Origin: Methylacidiphilum infernorum V4
GTDB lineage: Bacteria; Verrucomicrobiota; Verrucomicrobiia; Methylacidiphilales; Methylacidiphilaceae
Assembly: GCF_000019665.1 (NCBI RefSeq)
Contig: NC_010794.1
Location: 1,426,001-1,490,000 of the forward strand
DNA length: 64,000 nt
Direction: 5' to 3'
Positions 36,958 to 46,469 of the stretch are shown here, in pieces. Position 1 is the stretch's first letter. Every line of letters starts with the position of its first letter. Below the pieces are notes generated by a model that was not told the DNA's origin, searched no databases, and worked only from the letters and a program-made list of their open reading frames with translations. Made by a program: the position numbers and the translations under genes.

Positions 36958-37911
36958 CTACCTTACACAAGATCTACTGAGAAGATAATAAACGGCCATC
37001 CTCACCGCTAATCCATTTTCGACTTGCTTCAAAATAGCCGATTTGCTGGAATCGGCAAGCTCGCTTTCAATCTCTACCCCTCTTTCTACCGGTCCAGGAT
37101 GCAGGATAAGAACATGCTGTTTACACCTACCCATTCTTTCCTTGGTTAATCCATAGGAAGCAATATATTCGTTTAAGGAAGGAAAAAGATCTTTTTTCTG
37201 CCTTTCATGCTGGATACGCAGCAAAACAATACAGTCAGCAAATGGCAGTGATCGATCCAGATCATAACTTATTTCAGCTCCAAAATCTCTAAAATAGCTG
37301 GGAAGCATAGTTTTCGGGCCCACAAATTTTACTTTTGCCCCACATTTTGAAAAAGCCCAAAACGTAGAACGAGCGACCCGGCTATGGAGAATGTCTCCAA
37401 CAATTAAGACATGCAGACCGCTGACCGTGCCAAAATGTTCCTCAACAGTCATCAAGTCCAGAAGCCCTTGAGTCGGATGTTCATGAGCCCCATCTCCACC
37501 GTTGATAACAGAAATCTTAAGAAGATTGGCAAGAAAAAAGGGAGAACCTGCGGTGGGATGGCGAAGAATAAGAAAATCGATTCCAAGGGCTTCGAGATTT
37601 TTAGCCGTGTCTTTTAAAGATTCTCCTTTTTGTATGGAACTTGATTTATAGTCGATCGACAAAAAGGAGATACCCAGTTTTTTTGCCGCTATTTCAAAAG
37701 ATACCCTTGTGCGGGTGCTGGGTTCAACCATTAAGGCGACCGCGGTATGCCCCTTTAAAGAAGGAAGGGGATCATCTTGTTGCAGTTTTTTCTTAAACTC
37801 CTTGGCTAAGAACAAGATAGATTCTATATCCAAACGATCCAGTTGTTCCAGAGAAATTAAATCTTTTCTTTTCCACTTTCTTTTTATTTCATCAAGTTCT
37901 AACTTTTGCAT
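36958..37911 (-). CDS. pyrB: Aspartate carbamoyltransferase catalytic subunit
   Basis: Joins carbamoyl phosphate to aspartate, the committed step of pyrimidine synthesis. A 317-residue protein with the carbamoyl phosphate motif STRTRVSFE (near 62), HPTQGLLDL and HPGPVERGVEI. No pyrI regulatory subunit is next to it; pyrC follows. The 37-base gap to the divergent leuD leaves room for only closely packed promoters. Confidence 0.95.
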   Translation of the reverse strand: MQKLELDEIKRKWKRKDLISLEQLDRLDIESILFLAKEFKKKLQQDDPLPSLKGHTAVALMVEPSTRTRVSFEIAAKKLGISFLSIDYKSSSIQKGESLKDTAKNLEALGIDFLILRHPTAGSPFFLANLLKISVINGGDGAHEHPTQGLLDLMTVEEHFGTVSGLHVLIVGDILHSRVARSTFWAFSKCGAKVKFVGPKTMLPSYFRDFGAEISYDLDRSLPFADCIVLLRIQHERQKKDLFPSLNEYIASYGLTKERMGRCKQHVLILHPGPVERGVEIESELADSSKSAILKQVENGLAVRMAVYYLLSRSCVR

Positions 37912-37948
37912 TAACTATTGAAAATATAAAAAGAAACCCAACGAGAAA

Positions 37949-38497
37949 ATGGCAAATAGAATTTTTGGCAAGGTTTTTGTAGTAAAAGACAATATTGATA
38001 CCGATCAAATTATCCCGGCACAATATCTCATGTACTTGCCGACGGTACCCGAGGAACTTGAAAAACTGGGTAGCTTTGCCCTCTCCGGGTTACCTGAATC
38101 CTCCTATCCCCATCGTTATGTAGAAGCCGGAAAGACCAAAACCATCTACCCCATCATAATCGCGGGCAAAAACTTCGGTTGCGGTTCATCTCGAGAACAT
38201 GCTCCCATAGCTTTGGCCGCTGCGGGATGCAAAGTGATTATCGCTCGAAGTTATGCCCGAATCTTTTTCCGTAATTGTATCGCAACAGGAGCGGTTTTCC
38301 CCTATGAAATTCAAGACGAATTTCCTCAAGAAATCCCTACAGGAAAAGAGGTGATTGTTGATCTTGACGAGGAGAAAGTCATCATCGACAATCACTTTTT
38401 TGCCCTGAAATCTCTCGGCGATGCCAAGGCGGTTATCGAAGCCGGGGGAATATTTAATTATGCAAAAAAGTCTGGAATGATTCCCCTCAAGTCTTAG
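37949..38497 (+). CDS. leuD: 3-isopropylmalate dehydratase small subunit
   Basis: With LeuC it isomerises 2- to 3-isopropylmalate in leucine synthesis. At 182 residues it is of the shorter, archaeal/thermophile-like type. Characteristic segments: DNIDTDQIIPAQYL and NFGCGSSREHAPIAL. The gene begins a plus-strand run leuD-leuB; leuC was not found in the window. Confidence 0.93.
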   Translation: MANRIFGKVFVVKDNIDTDQIIPAQYLMYLPTVPEELEKLGSFALSGLPESSYPHRYVEAGKTKTIYPIIIAGKNFGCGSSREHAPIALAAAGCKVIIARSYARIFFRNCIATGAVFPYEIQDEFPQEIPTGKEVIVDLDEEKVIIDNHFFALKSLGDAKAVIEAGGIFNYAKKSGMIPLKS

Positions 38498-38527
38498 AGT
38501 GAATGACTTCTTTGATTTTTCATCCTT

Positions 38528-39628
38528 ATGAAAACCTATCGTGTGGCTGTATTGGCGGGAGATGGTATAGGGCCAGAGCTTGTTAGAGCCACCATTCCTA
38601 TCCTCAGGTTGGCTTCCCATTTATACGGTTTTGAATTAATTTTCGAAGAAGCCTTAGTGGGAGGTACGGCCATCGAAGCGACAGGCAAGGCTCTTCCCCC
38701 TGAAACCCTGGAAATTTGTAAAAGGTCTCAGGCTATCTTTTTCGGAGCAGTCGGTGGCAAACAATGGGAAAACCTCCCTCCTGAAAAACAACCTGAACGA
38801 GCAGCTCTACTTCCTTTACGGAAAACTTTTTCCCTTTTCGCCAACATCAGGCCGGTATACTGTTATCCCGAATTGCTGGATGCCTCTCCTCTGAAACCCG
38901 AAATCGCCTCAGGTGTGGACTTGATTATTGTCAGGGAACTGACCGGAGGGCTATATTTCGGTCAACCCAAGGGGAAAATCTATACCGAACAAGGAGAAAG
39001 AGCGATAGATACTCTTGTTTACGAAACCTCGGAGATAGAGCGAATAAGCATCATCGCTTTTGAAATCGCCCTGCGCCGAAAAAAAATTCTTACCCTTGTC
39101 GATAAAGCCAACGTCTTAGAATCGAGTGTGCTTTGGCGGAAAACAGTTAAAGAAATTTCGAAAAACTACCCTGACGTTCAACTGAACTTCCTGTACGTTG
39201 ACAATGCCGCGATGCAAATGGTATTGAGACCTTCACAATTTGACGTCCTTCTTTGTGAAAACCTTTTTGGTGACATCCTCAGCGACGAAGCGGCAGGCAT
39301 TGCAGGTAGCCTTGGACTCCTTGCGAGTGCTTCTATTGGTTCTACAAAATTTGGACTGTATGAACCTGCAGGGGGATCAGCCCCAGACATTGCTGGGAAA
39401 AACATAGCCAACCCCATAGCTCAAATACTATCCGGTGCATTGATGTTTGAATACAGTTTTCATGAAGAAGCAGCGGCTCAAGCCATCAAAACAGCCGTAG
39501 GCGATGTTTTAAAAGAAGGCTACAGAACTCTTGATATTGCTAAAGGTTCCTCCCGGTATTGTTCTACCGAAGAGTTTGCTGATAAAGTGGCACAAAAACT
39601 TGAAGAAAATTTCAAAAACAAAAAATAA
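38528..39628 (+). CDS. leuB: 3-isopropylmalate dehydrogenase
   Basis: NAD-dependent oxidative decarboxylation of 3-isopropylmalate to 2-oxoisocaproate. 366 residues. AGDGIGPELV opens the fold; RELTGGLYFG, VDKANVLESS and the Mg-binding LFGDILSDEAAGIAGSLGLL are family hallmarks, and EPAGGSAPDIAGK is the NAD site. It follows leuD by 30 bases. Confidence 0.95.
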   Translation: MKTYRVAVLAGDGIGPELVRATIPILRLASHLYGFELIFEEALVGGTAIEATGKALPPETLEICKRSQAIFFGAVGGKQWENLPPEKQPERAALLPLRKTFSLFANIRPVYCYPELLDASPLKPEIASGVDLIIVRELTGGLYFGQPKGKIYTEQGERAIDTLVYETSEIERISIIAFEIALRRKKILTLVDKANVLESSVLWRKTVKEISKNYPDVQLNFLYVDNAAMQMVLRPSQFDVLLCENLFGDILSDEAAGIAGSLGLLASASIGSTKFGLYEPAGGSAPDIAGKNIANPIAQILSGALMFEYSFHEEAAAQAIKTAVGDVLKEGYRTLDIAKGSSRYCSTEEFADKVAQKLEENFKNKK

Positions 39629-39707
39629 CCCTCTTTTCCGGTAAAAAAACCTTAAAAATGGGGCTTTTTGGAGTATATTTTTTTTAATAATTATTCGGGA
39701 AGTACTT

Positions 39708-40838
39708 ATGCCTTACGCAGCCTTTGATTCTACTGCCAGTGTCGAAGATGAAATAAATGAAAAAATTCTTTCTATTTCTGAAGATAGGCTACAAGGATTT
39801 ATTGCCGATCCTTTTAAAGAAATAGCTCTTCTTACAGGTCTTCCTTTATCCCTTGTTATAGAAAGAATCCGGGCGATGTTCTCCGCCGGAACCATCCGTC
39901 GCATTCGATTGACCCTCTTGGCGAACGACCTGGCTCCCGGGGCATTGGTCGCCTGGAAAGTTCCAGAGAATATTCTCCACGAAGCCTTTGATTTCTTGTT
40001 CCAAAAAGATCCTTTTAGCGGTCACGTAGTCATTCGCTCTACCGACCCCGGCGCGGCCGGAGCGCGCTACCGTCTATGGAGTACGCTCAAAGTTCCCCAA
40101 GGTTTTTCTTTAGAAACTCACTGTAAAATTTTGAAAAGTTTTATCGGTGCTGAAGGCTACAAGATCATGCCCGCCAAAGGAATTTTCACCCTTGGAGTGG
40201 GGCATATCCGCAGGAAAACAATCCTTCCCGGAACAAAATCGGATACGGTGGCCACCATGCACCCCATATCCTTAAAAAAATTAAACGACAAGCAGTGGAA
40301 AGTTCTTGGCGCCCTTAAAAAAGAACTGACCATTGATGAGATAGACGAAGGGTTATGGGATAAAAGAGCCCGGGCGATAGGCATGGAGAGTAAAGAGTTT
40401 TTTTCTGTTGCCAAGGAGCTTGAAAAATTGGGGGTTCTAGGACGTTTTTCAACATTTTTAGAACATGTCAAGCCTCTTTATGACGGCAAAAAGGTAACCA
40501 AGTTTAACGCTCTTTTTCATTGGGCGGTCCCTAAAGGGATGGAAATAGCAGCGGGAAGTCAAATTGGAAGATTTGAAATCCTCACCCATTGCTACTGGAG
40601 AGAGGCAGGAAGCGAATTTAAAGATGTCAATATTATGGCTGTAGCCCATGGAAAGGATAAAGATCTGCTGGAATCCCACAAAAAGGCTATTGATCACCAC
40701 TTGGAATTGACGGGAATCCCCATCTCTTATACCAATATATTTTGGGGAGGAAGGAGTGAAATTAAACCTTCTGAAATTTTCCCTGAGGCATATAAAGAAT
40801 GGCTCCAAAAGATGGGATTAGATTTAAACACAATCTAA
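39708..40838 (+). CDS. Two-domain Lrp/AsnC-like protein, fused AhbA/AhbB-type siroheme decarboxylase
   Basis: A 376-residue protein of two similar halves. The first (about 15-190) has a helix-turn-helix-like segment (PFKEIALLTGLPLSLVIERI, then GTIRRIRL). The second (about 195-376) has a matching one (LEKLGVLGRFSTFLEHV) and a ligand-type domain with EILTHCYWREAG and NIMAVAHGKDKDLLESH, which follows the AhbB/NirDLGH pattern 'HCY.R......N...MvHg'. AhbA/AhbB decarboxylate siroheme to didecarboxysiroheme in the alternative heme route and heme d1 synthesis, usually as two subunits. A pure regulator is the alternative. The next gene, a SulP transporter, starts inside its end (40-base overlap). Confidence 0.5.
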   Translation: MPYAAFDSTASVEDEINEKILSISEDRLQGFIADPFKEIALLTGLPLSLVIERIRAMFSAGTIRRIRLTLLANDLAPGALVAWKVPENILHEAFDFLFQKDPFSGHVVIRSTDPGAAGARYRLWSTLKVPQGFSLETHCKILKSFIGAEGYKIMPAKGIFTLGVGHIRRKTILPGTKSDTVATMHPISLKKLNDKQWKVLGALKKELTIDEIDEGLWDKRARAIGMESKEFFSVAKELEKLGVLGRFSTFLEHVKPLYDGKKVTKFNALFHWAVPKGMEIAAGSQIGRFEILTHCYWREAGSEFKDVNIMAVAHGKDKDLLESHKKAIDHHLELTGIPISYTNIFWGGRSEIKPSEIFPEAYKEWLQKMGLDLNTI

Positions 40839-42646
40839 AATTTTTGAAAAGAAGGTTCAAACCCTCTTTTCATAGATGGAAGGAACAGCTTAAAGACCAA
40901 TTTCTTGAATTACATCTTGATCTTGGTCCATTCCGGAACATTTTAAAAAACTATTCGAAAGAAAAGTTTCAGACCGATTTCAAAGCCGGGATCAATGTCG
41001 CTTTGCTTTCCATTCCTCAAGGAATGGCTTATGCTCTTATTGCCGGACTTCCCGTTCAATATGGCCTATATGCCTGCGCCATTTCATCATTACTCGGGCC
41101 CTTCTTTCAAAGTTCCCGCTACGTGGTTCTGGGACCCACCAATGCCACTTCGGTCCTTCTTTTTAGTACCTATTTAAATATCCAAAAACAGGTAGATAAA
41201 TTATCCACTCTGCCTTTTGTTCTTCTTTTTGTAGGCCTTATCTTGATCCTGGTCAGCCTCTTCCGGATGGCGGGTTTAACCCAGTATGTATCAAGAACGG
41301 TTATCGTAGGCTACATTACGGGAGCTTCCTTCCTGATTATTGCCGGACAACTCCATCGGGTATTAGGTTTTGATCTCCAGGAAGCTTATACTTTTTTTGA
41401 CATCGTCGCCCAAACCTTCAGTCGGCTTCAATTCACCCAATGGCCTTCCGTAGCCATGGGAATATGTTCCCTTGGCTGTTGGTGGTGGCTTAAAAAGCGA
41501 TTCCCCAAAATTCCTGCCATCGCCATCAGTCTCTTATTGATGAGCTTTGTTGGCTATTTTTCCCAGTTCTTCCATCTGCACATCGAGTTTTTAAAACCCA
41601 TTCCCATAGCTTCCTGGCCTATAACCTTGCCTACGGTGAACTTCCATTGGTTTTCAACTTTGGCAAGCATGTCTTTTGCCTTGGCTTTTTTTGCAGCGGT
41701 AGAAGGAACGGGAATTGCCAGGTCTCTATCTAATAGAACGGGTGAACCTCTTGAATTGAACCGAGATCTTTTCGCCCAAGGGATCGCCAACATTGGCTGT
41801 AGTTTTTTCAGCGGCATGCCCGTGTCCGGGTCCTTGACGAGATCAGCCTTGAATTGGGCAAGCAAGCCCGCCACCCAACTGGCCAATCTTTGGAGCGGCA
41901 TTATCATGTCTATAGCCCTGCTGGTGGGTGGTCCTCTCCTCGGATACATTCCTATTCCTGCCCTTTCCGCCCTGGTCATCAGTGCGGGCTTATCCCTGAT
42001 CAACCCCAAGGAAATAAAAATAGCTCTTACGGCCACTCGATTCGACTTAGCCGTTTTTGTAGTTACCTTTATCGGGGCTCTTCTTACCCCTCTTGATTTT
42101 GCCATAGGTCTCGGGATTGGGGCTTCTATTCTTTTTTTCCTTAAACAAGCCGGAGAACCCTTTTTTGTTGAATATACCTTTGATACGGAACAGGGAGATC
42201 TCAGGGAAAAAATCAAGGGTGAAACCACCGTCCATCCCGATATTTCCATTATACATATCGAGGGAGAACTTTTTTTTGGCGTTTCCGAACTCTTTAGGAG
42301 CCAAATTAACAAGATACTTTCTTTAAACCCAAAAATACGGGTGGTTATCTTGAGAATGCGTAATGCCCATCACCTGGATGCTACCAATGCCATGGCTATA
42401 GAAGAACTGCACCATTGGCTCACCGAACAGGGGAAATTTCTTCTTATTAGCGGGGTCATCCGTCCCGTTTTCCGCGTCCTGAGAAACTCGGGAGTTTTGG
42501 ATAGAATAGGGAGAAAAAATGTTTTCCCTCTTATCCCCCTTCAACCCAATCTTTCAACACGTCAAGCCCTCATCAGGGCCCAGGAACTTTTAGGGAAAAA
42601 AGAAAGCGAAGTCAAAATTTTCTTTGAAAGCCTCCCCAAAAAGTAA
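40799..42646 (+). CDS. SulP-family anion transporter with STAS domain
   Basis: A 615-residue protein with about ten to twelve membrane segments followed by a cytoplasmic STAS domain. The SulP signature region is AGINVALLSIPQGMAYALIAGLP in two overlapping halves near residues 63-85; FFSGMPVSGSLTRSALN is the second conserved block. The STAS domain (about 470-590) includes RMRNAHHLDATNAMAIEELH, in which an aspartate occupies the usual loop. Members carry sulfate, bicarbonate or other anions; substrate unknown, though sulfate is the usual guess. Its start overlaps the previous gene, indicating coupling. Confidence 0.88.
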   Translation: MAPKDGIRFKHNLKFLKRRFKPSFHRWKEQLKDQFLELHLDLGPFRNILKNYSKEKFQTDFKAGINVALLSIPQGMAYALIAGLPVQYGLYACAISSLLGPFFQSSRYVVLGPTNATSVLLFSTYLNIQKQVDKLSTLPFVLLFVGLILILVSLFRMAGLTQYVSRTVIVGYITGASFLIIAGQLHRVLGFDLQEAYTFFDIVAQTFSRLQFTQWPSVAMGICSLGCWWWLKKRFPKIPAIAISLLLMSFVGYFSQFFHLHIEFLKPIPIASWPITLPTVNFHWFSTLASMSFALAFFAAVEGTGIARSLSNRTGEPLELNRDLFAQGIANIGCSFFSGMPVSGSLTRSALNWASKPATQLANLWSGIIMSIALLVGGPLLGYIPIPALSALVISAGLSLINPKEIKIALTATRFDLAVFVVTFIGALLTPLDFAIGLGIGASILFFLKQAGEPFFVEYTFDTEQGDLREKIKGETTVHPDISIIHIEGELFFGVSELFRSQINKILSLNPKIRVVILRMRNAHHLDATNAMAIEELHHWLTEQGKFLLISGVIRPVFRVLRNSGVLDRIGRKNVFPLIPLQPNLSTRQALIRAQELLGKKESEVKIFFESLPKK

Positions 42647-42693
42647 GCTTATATTATCTGTTTTTAATACCGCATATAATAAGCAGAAAAACT

Positions 42694-43854
42694 TCAATCC
42701 TCTTCGGAGTTGACTTGGGCAAAAAACCTTTTTCCACACTTCAGTATCGATCCTTTTTTGAGCTCTATAACTTTATGGACGTCAGTCACTCTTTCACCTT
42801 GGAAATCTACTCCACCCTGGCTAATCAACCTCCTTGCTTCGGATTTACTTTTTACCGCACCCACCGCAACAAGCAGCTCTACGATAGGCATCGTTTTTTG
42901 AGGAAAGCTAAACTTCGGCATTTCCTCGGGAATCTCTCTTCTAGAGAAGATCCGTTCAAATTCGTTCCTCGCCTTTAATGCTTCTTCTTTGCTATAAAAG
43001 AGGCTAACTATTTTTTCGGCCAACCTTTTCTTTTCTTCCATAGGGTTGCATAGAGGATCGAGCTGTTCTCCAAAAAGGACTAAAAACCATCTTTTCATCA
43101 AGGCATCGGAAATACTCATGGTTTTGCCGAACATTTCTTTAGGAGAATCTGTCAGACCAATGTCATTTCCCAGGGATTTGCTCATTTTTTTAGTTCCATC
43201 AAGACCCTCAAGGATAGGTAAAGTCATAACAACTTGAGGAGTCATGCCTTCGTCTTTTTGAAAATCCCTTCCCAAAAGCATGTTAAATATCTGGTCTTTT
43301 CCTCCGATTTCCACATCGGCACAAATCTTCACCGAATCCCATGCTTGCAATAGGGGATAAAAAAACTCGTGAAGAAAAATCGACTGATCCTTTGAAATAC
43401 GGTCATGGAAATCTTGCCTGTGCAGGAGATGGTTCACCGTAACCCTGCGTGCCAAAAAGAGGAGTCTTTCTGCCGACATTTCGTTGAACCACTCCCCATT
43501 AAAAAAGATTTCCGTTCTTTCCCTGTCGAGTATCTTGAATGCTTGATCGGTATAGGTTTTAGCATTATTCAAAATCTGTTCCCTCGAAATAACAGGTCTT
43601 GTCGAATTTCTTCCACTTGGATCTCCAATAGAAGCGGTAAAATCCCCTATAACCAGAAGAACTTGATGCCCAAAATCTTGAAATTGTCTGAGTTTCAGTA
43701 AAGAAACAGCATGGCCCAGGTGAAGATTAGGGGATGTGGGATCAACCCCGAATTTTATGCGCAGCCTCCGATCAAGGCTAAGGAGTTTTTCTAGTTCTTC
43801 CGTCGTAACAACCTGTTCGGTCCCTCTTATTAATATACCCAACTGAGGATGCAT
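42694..43854 (-). CDS. tyrS: Tyrosyl-tRNA synthetase
   Basis: Charges tRNA-Tyr. A 386-residue class I enzyme with NLHLGHAVSLLKL (HIGH type) and KKMSKSLGND (KMSKS). A C-terminal S4 RNA-binding domain covers about residues 330-386, with AVKSKSEARRLISQGGVDFQ. The shorter TyrZ-type architecture fits. It follows the RRM gene at a gap of about 40 bases on the same strand. Confidence 0.94.
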   Translation of the reverse strand: MHPQLGILIRGTEQVVTTEELEKLLSLDRRLRIKFGVDPTSPNLHLGHAVSLLKLRQFQDFGHQVLLVIGDFTASIGDPSGRNSTRPVISREQILNNAKTYTDQAFKILDRERTEIFFNGEWFNEMSAERLLFLARRVTVNHLLHRQDFHDRISKDQSIFLHEFFYPLLQAWDSVKICADVEIGGKDQIFNMLLGRDFQKDEGMTPQVVMTLPILEGLDGTKKMSKSLGNDIGLTDSPKEMFGKTMSISDALMKRWFLVLFGEQLDPLCNPMEEKKRLAEKIVSLFYSKEEALKARNEFERIFSRREIPEEMPKFSFPQKTMPIVELLVAVGAVKSKSEARRLISQGGVDFQGERVTDVHKVIELKKGSILKCGKRFFAQVNSEED

Positions 43855-43893
43855 AACCGCTTGCTTTCAGTTGCAAAAATCAGCCTGTAGTTC

Positions 43894-44655
43894 TTAGAAT
43901 TGGCTTGAATCTTTTCTATCGGATTTTGCTCCGGTAACGATAATGCGCCTACCCATGATTTCTATTCCATTGAGAACGGTTGCAGCTTTTCGAGCAGAAT
44001 CAAGATCGGCCATTTCAACGAAACCAAAGCCTTTTGTCCGATTCGATTTCCTATCTCTCACAATTTCAACATTCTTGATCGGACCAATCTTGGCAAAGAT
44101 CTCAAACAAGTCGCTGTCGGTCAAATTATAAGGAAGATTCCCCACGTAAAGCTTGTTTGATGTTACGGCTTGTTCGATAGACAGGGAAGAGGGTTGAGAT
44201 TGAAGCTCTTTGTGCTCGGTCGGCTCTTTTTGTTCGCCGGCTTTCAACTGTTCTTCTTGAGCTTCGGATGGGACTCCTAATGAAGGAGATGGTTCAGCAA
44301 TCAGACTATTTCCCTTGGGTGACCACTCCTGGTAGGTATTATTTTGTTCTTTAGGCTTAGTCGTATAAACCCTATCCGCTGGTCTTTGTTGGTCTAAATC
44401 ATGTTTTACAGGGCTTTTCTTTTCTTCTCCTTTGGATTCCGCTTTTTTGTCAACTCTTTTGGTAAAAGAGAGATCTTTTGCGGCTCTGGCACCGAAAAGA
44501 TTTCCAAAATAAGCCAAGACCTTGTCTTTTAAGCTCTTCCAAAAAGAAGTTTTCTCTTTTTTCGATCCTTCTATCCGCAAAACATGCTGATTTTTCCTTG
44601 TATATTTCCGCGGAGAAATCTTCCTGCGAGTGGTTTTTGATTGACGATCTTTCAT
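43894..44655 (-). CDS. RRM-type RNA-binding protein with long disordered N-terminus
   Basis: A 253-residue protein. The C-terminal 85 residues are one RNA recognition motif, with RNP2 as KLYVGNL and RNP1 as KGFGFVEM. The first 165 residues are lysine-rich then polar and low in complexity, unlike the short bacterial RRM proteins (about 90-120 residues) of cyanobacteria and others. An RNA chaperone or cold-response role is possible by family analogy. Confidence 0.8.
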   Translation of the reverse strand: MKDRQSKTTRRKISPRKYTRKNQHVLRIEGSKKEKTSFWKSLKDKVLAYFGNLFGARAAKDLSFTKRVDKKAESKGEEKKSPVKHDLDQQRPADRVYTTKPKEQNNTYQEWSPKGNSLIAEPSPSLGVPSEAQEEQLKAGEQKEPTEHKELQSQPSSLSIEQAVTSNKLYVGNLPYNLTDSDLFEIFAKIGPIKNVEIVRDRKSNRTKGFGFVEMADLDSARKAATVLNGIEIMGRRIIVTGAKSDRKDSSQF

Positions 44656-45187
44656 TGATGTATCCTTTCTTCACGAATCCAGAGTTGAATTGTTCATTCA
44701 ATACGGCTGCAGGGAATTCCCTTAGTCTAAAGAGAGCAAACACAACTAGCTGCTTGATGAACAAGGCCATTTCGAAAGCCAAAAAAAAGAATATTCTTAA
44801 GCAAACAAAGCGATTGAGAATAAATGCCTTCGCCGCCCCCTCCTCTTCTAAAATAAGAACAGGGGGAAAAAAGGCGTTAATGAAAAGATATTCCAGTGGC
44901 TCTCCTTTAACTTTCAGCTTAGCTACCCTGGATTCAAAATTCATGAATTCTACGTTATCTTCTCCTACAGCCATCTACTTCTTGTAAGCCACTAATTGGC
45001 TATTCCTTTACTATCTCTATAAGCGGGTTCTATGCCCACTATTTTAAAATAAATTAAAAAAGAAATTGTTCAAAATTTTTTCATCTTCAACCCGCTCCTC
45101 TCCCCTATGAAGCTAGGCAAACCCAAAAAAAAGGCTTTGAGTTATAAAGGGATGAAAATGTTGTTTTTTAAAAACTTTACAATGCAT
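44656..45187. other. Long intergenic region without a convincing gene
   Basis: About 530 bases between the RRM gene and apaG. A minus-strand frame starts at 44974 (MAVGEDNVEFMNFESRV) and continues into the RRM gene in another frame; its first 60 residues look protein-like, but the ribosome-binding site is weak and the overlap of about 200 bases argues against it. The part nearest the RRM gene may be its leader RNA. The rest is A+T-rich. Confidence 0.35.
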
Positions 45188-45568
45188 TTAAGGTGGAATT
45201 AAAAGAGAAAACTTGGGTATTGGAACGACTATGGGCATGTTTTCCGAATTGATTCCAAAATAAGCTCCCTCGGCCACACTGGGTCTAGAAAAAAAATGGT
45301 GGCTGGAATACCGGAATTTTTCCCCCAGCCGCAACTTTGGATAACTGCCTACAATACCCATTCCCTCGATGACGACCTTTTCTCCTAGATCATTGGTCAC
45401 TATCCACTTTCTTCCCTTAAGGATAATGGTTTGAGGGCTTAAATTAATAATAGAAATATAATAAAAACAGACGTAAAGATAATAAGAAGAAAGACTCTTC
45501 GAGCGCTCGAATTCCAAGTGTTCAATAATGACTTTGACGTCATCCACCTTTTTTAGAGATTGACCCAT
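45188..45568 (-). CDS. apaG: ApaG-domain protein
   Basis: A 126-residue ApaG protein (fibronectin III-like fold), with the pattern YYISIINLSPQTIILKGRKW, then VIEGMGIVGSYPKLRLGEKF. ApaG is linked to cobalt/magnesium tolerance and to Ap4A metabolism in some species; its activity is not established. The 5' end is divergent from thiD. Confidence 0.8.
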   Translation of the reverse strand: MGQSLKKVDDVKVIIEHLEFERSKSLSSYYLYVCFYYISIINLSPQTIILKGRKWIVTNDLGEKVVIEGMGIVGSYPKLRLGEKFRYSSHHFFSRPSVAEGAYFGINSENMPIVVPIPKFSLLIPP

Positions 45569-45628
45569 CTGAAACTTTATTTGTTTTTTCCTCTACCTCA
45601 TTTTATCTTTTTAGAAGATCATCACAAG

Positions 45629-46402
45629 ATGAATGGTATACTTATCATTGGAGGATCTGATTGTAGTTGTGGAGCAGGAATCCAGGGAGACTTAAAAATT
45701 ATAACTTGCCTTGGAGCCTATGCAACCACCGTTATCACCTGTGTCGTGGCCGAGCATCCCGGTCGAGTTGAATCCCTCTATCATCTCCCCTCATCCATCA
45801 TCGAATCTCAATTTCATTCCATTCTCGATTTTTTCCCCATAGACGCCATCAAAATCGGCATGCTCTACAAAAAAGAACTTCCACAGAAGATAGTCGAATT
45901 GATCCGGAAATTTAAAATCAATGCCCCCATCGTCGTGGATCCTGTTCTTGCTGCAGGAAATGGCGACTCTCTTGCTGAACCCGGAATGGAAGAAGAACTG
46001 GCCAGGAATCTCTTTCCCCTAGCGACCGTTGTTACGCCAAACATTGAAGAGGCTGAACTATTGAGCGGGTTAAGAATTGAGAGCCCTGAAGACATGCTTC
46101 GGGTGGCACAAGATCTTTCAGAACAATATTCCACTTCGTTTCTAATAAAAGGTGGCCACCTCCAGGATAAAACCACTATCGATGTTCTTTACCATAAGGG
46201 GATAGCCCATAAGTTCGAACTGCCAAGGATTCTCCATGCTAATCCTCATGGGACAGGTTGTTCCTTAGCCTCTGCAACCGCCGTTTTTTTAGCTCAGGGT
46301 CTAGACCTTCCCAAGGCCGTAGAAAAAGCCAAAGCAAAACTTTATGAAAAGATAAAAAGTCAACTCCAAATCGGTCCCTTTTATTTCCTTCCCCCGACTT
46401 AA
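45629..46402 (+). CDS. thiD: Hydroxymethylpyrimidine (phosphate) kinase
   Basis: Phosphorylates HMP and HMP-P for thiamine synthesis. About 257 residues from the ATG at 45629; the open frame from 45560 is longer, but the start MNGILIIGGSDCSCGAG matches the family. Ribokinase-like PfkB-type motif: HANPHGTGCSLASATAVFL near the C-terminus. The substrate loop is GGSDCSCGAGIQGDLK, with cysteines where many ThiD proteins have SSG. TPP riboswitch was not seen; the gene overlaps the apaG promoter region. Confidence 0.88.
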   Translation: MNGILIIGGSDCSCGAGIQGDLKIITCLGAYATTVITCVVAEHPGRVESLYHLPSSIIESQFHSILDFFPIDAIKIGMLYKKELPQKIVELIRKFKINAPIVVDPVLAAGNGDSLAEPGMEEELARNLFPLATVVTPNIEEAELLSGLRIESPEDMLRVAQDLSEQYSTSFLIKGGHLQDKTTIDVLYHKGIAHKFELPRILHANPHGTGCSLASATAVFLAQGLDLPKAVEKAKAKLYEKIKSQLQIGPFYFLPPT

Positions 46403-46469
46403 CATTACCGCTTCACTGGAGCCGACTTCATACAAAGCCAGGTGCAGCTTTGAGGAAAACAAGGTAGAA

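Noticed and set aside
44450-44974. Minus-strand 174-codon frame upstream of and overlapping the RRM gene
   Set aside because: It overlaps the well-supported RRM gene by about 200 bases in another frame and has a weak ribosome-binding site. Only the first part looks protein-like.
44478-44987. Plus-strand 169-codon frame in the same place
   Set aside because: It runs opposite to the RRM gene and has a composition (Ser/Lys/Leu) typical of antisense frames.
45569-45628. TPP riboswitch before thiD
   Set aside because: The short spacer between apaG and thiD has no CUGAGA or ACCUGA-type core.
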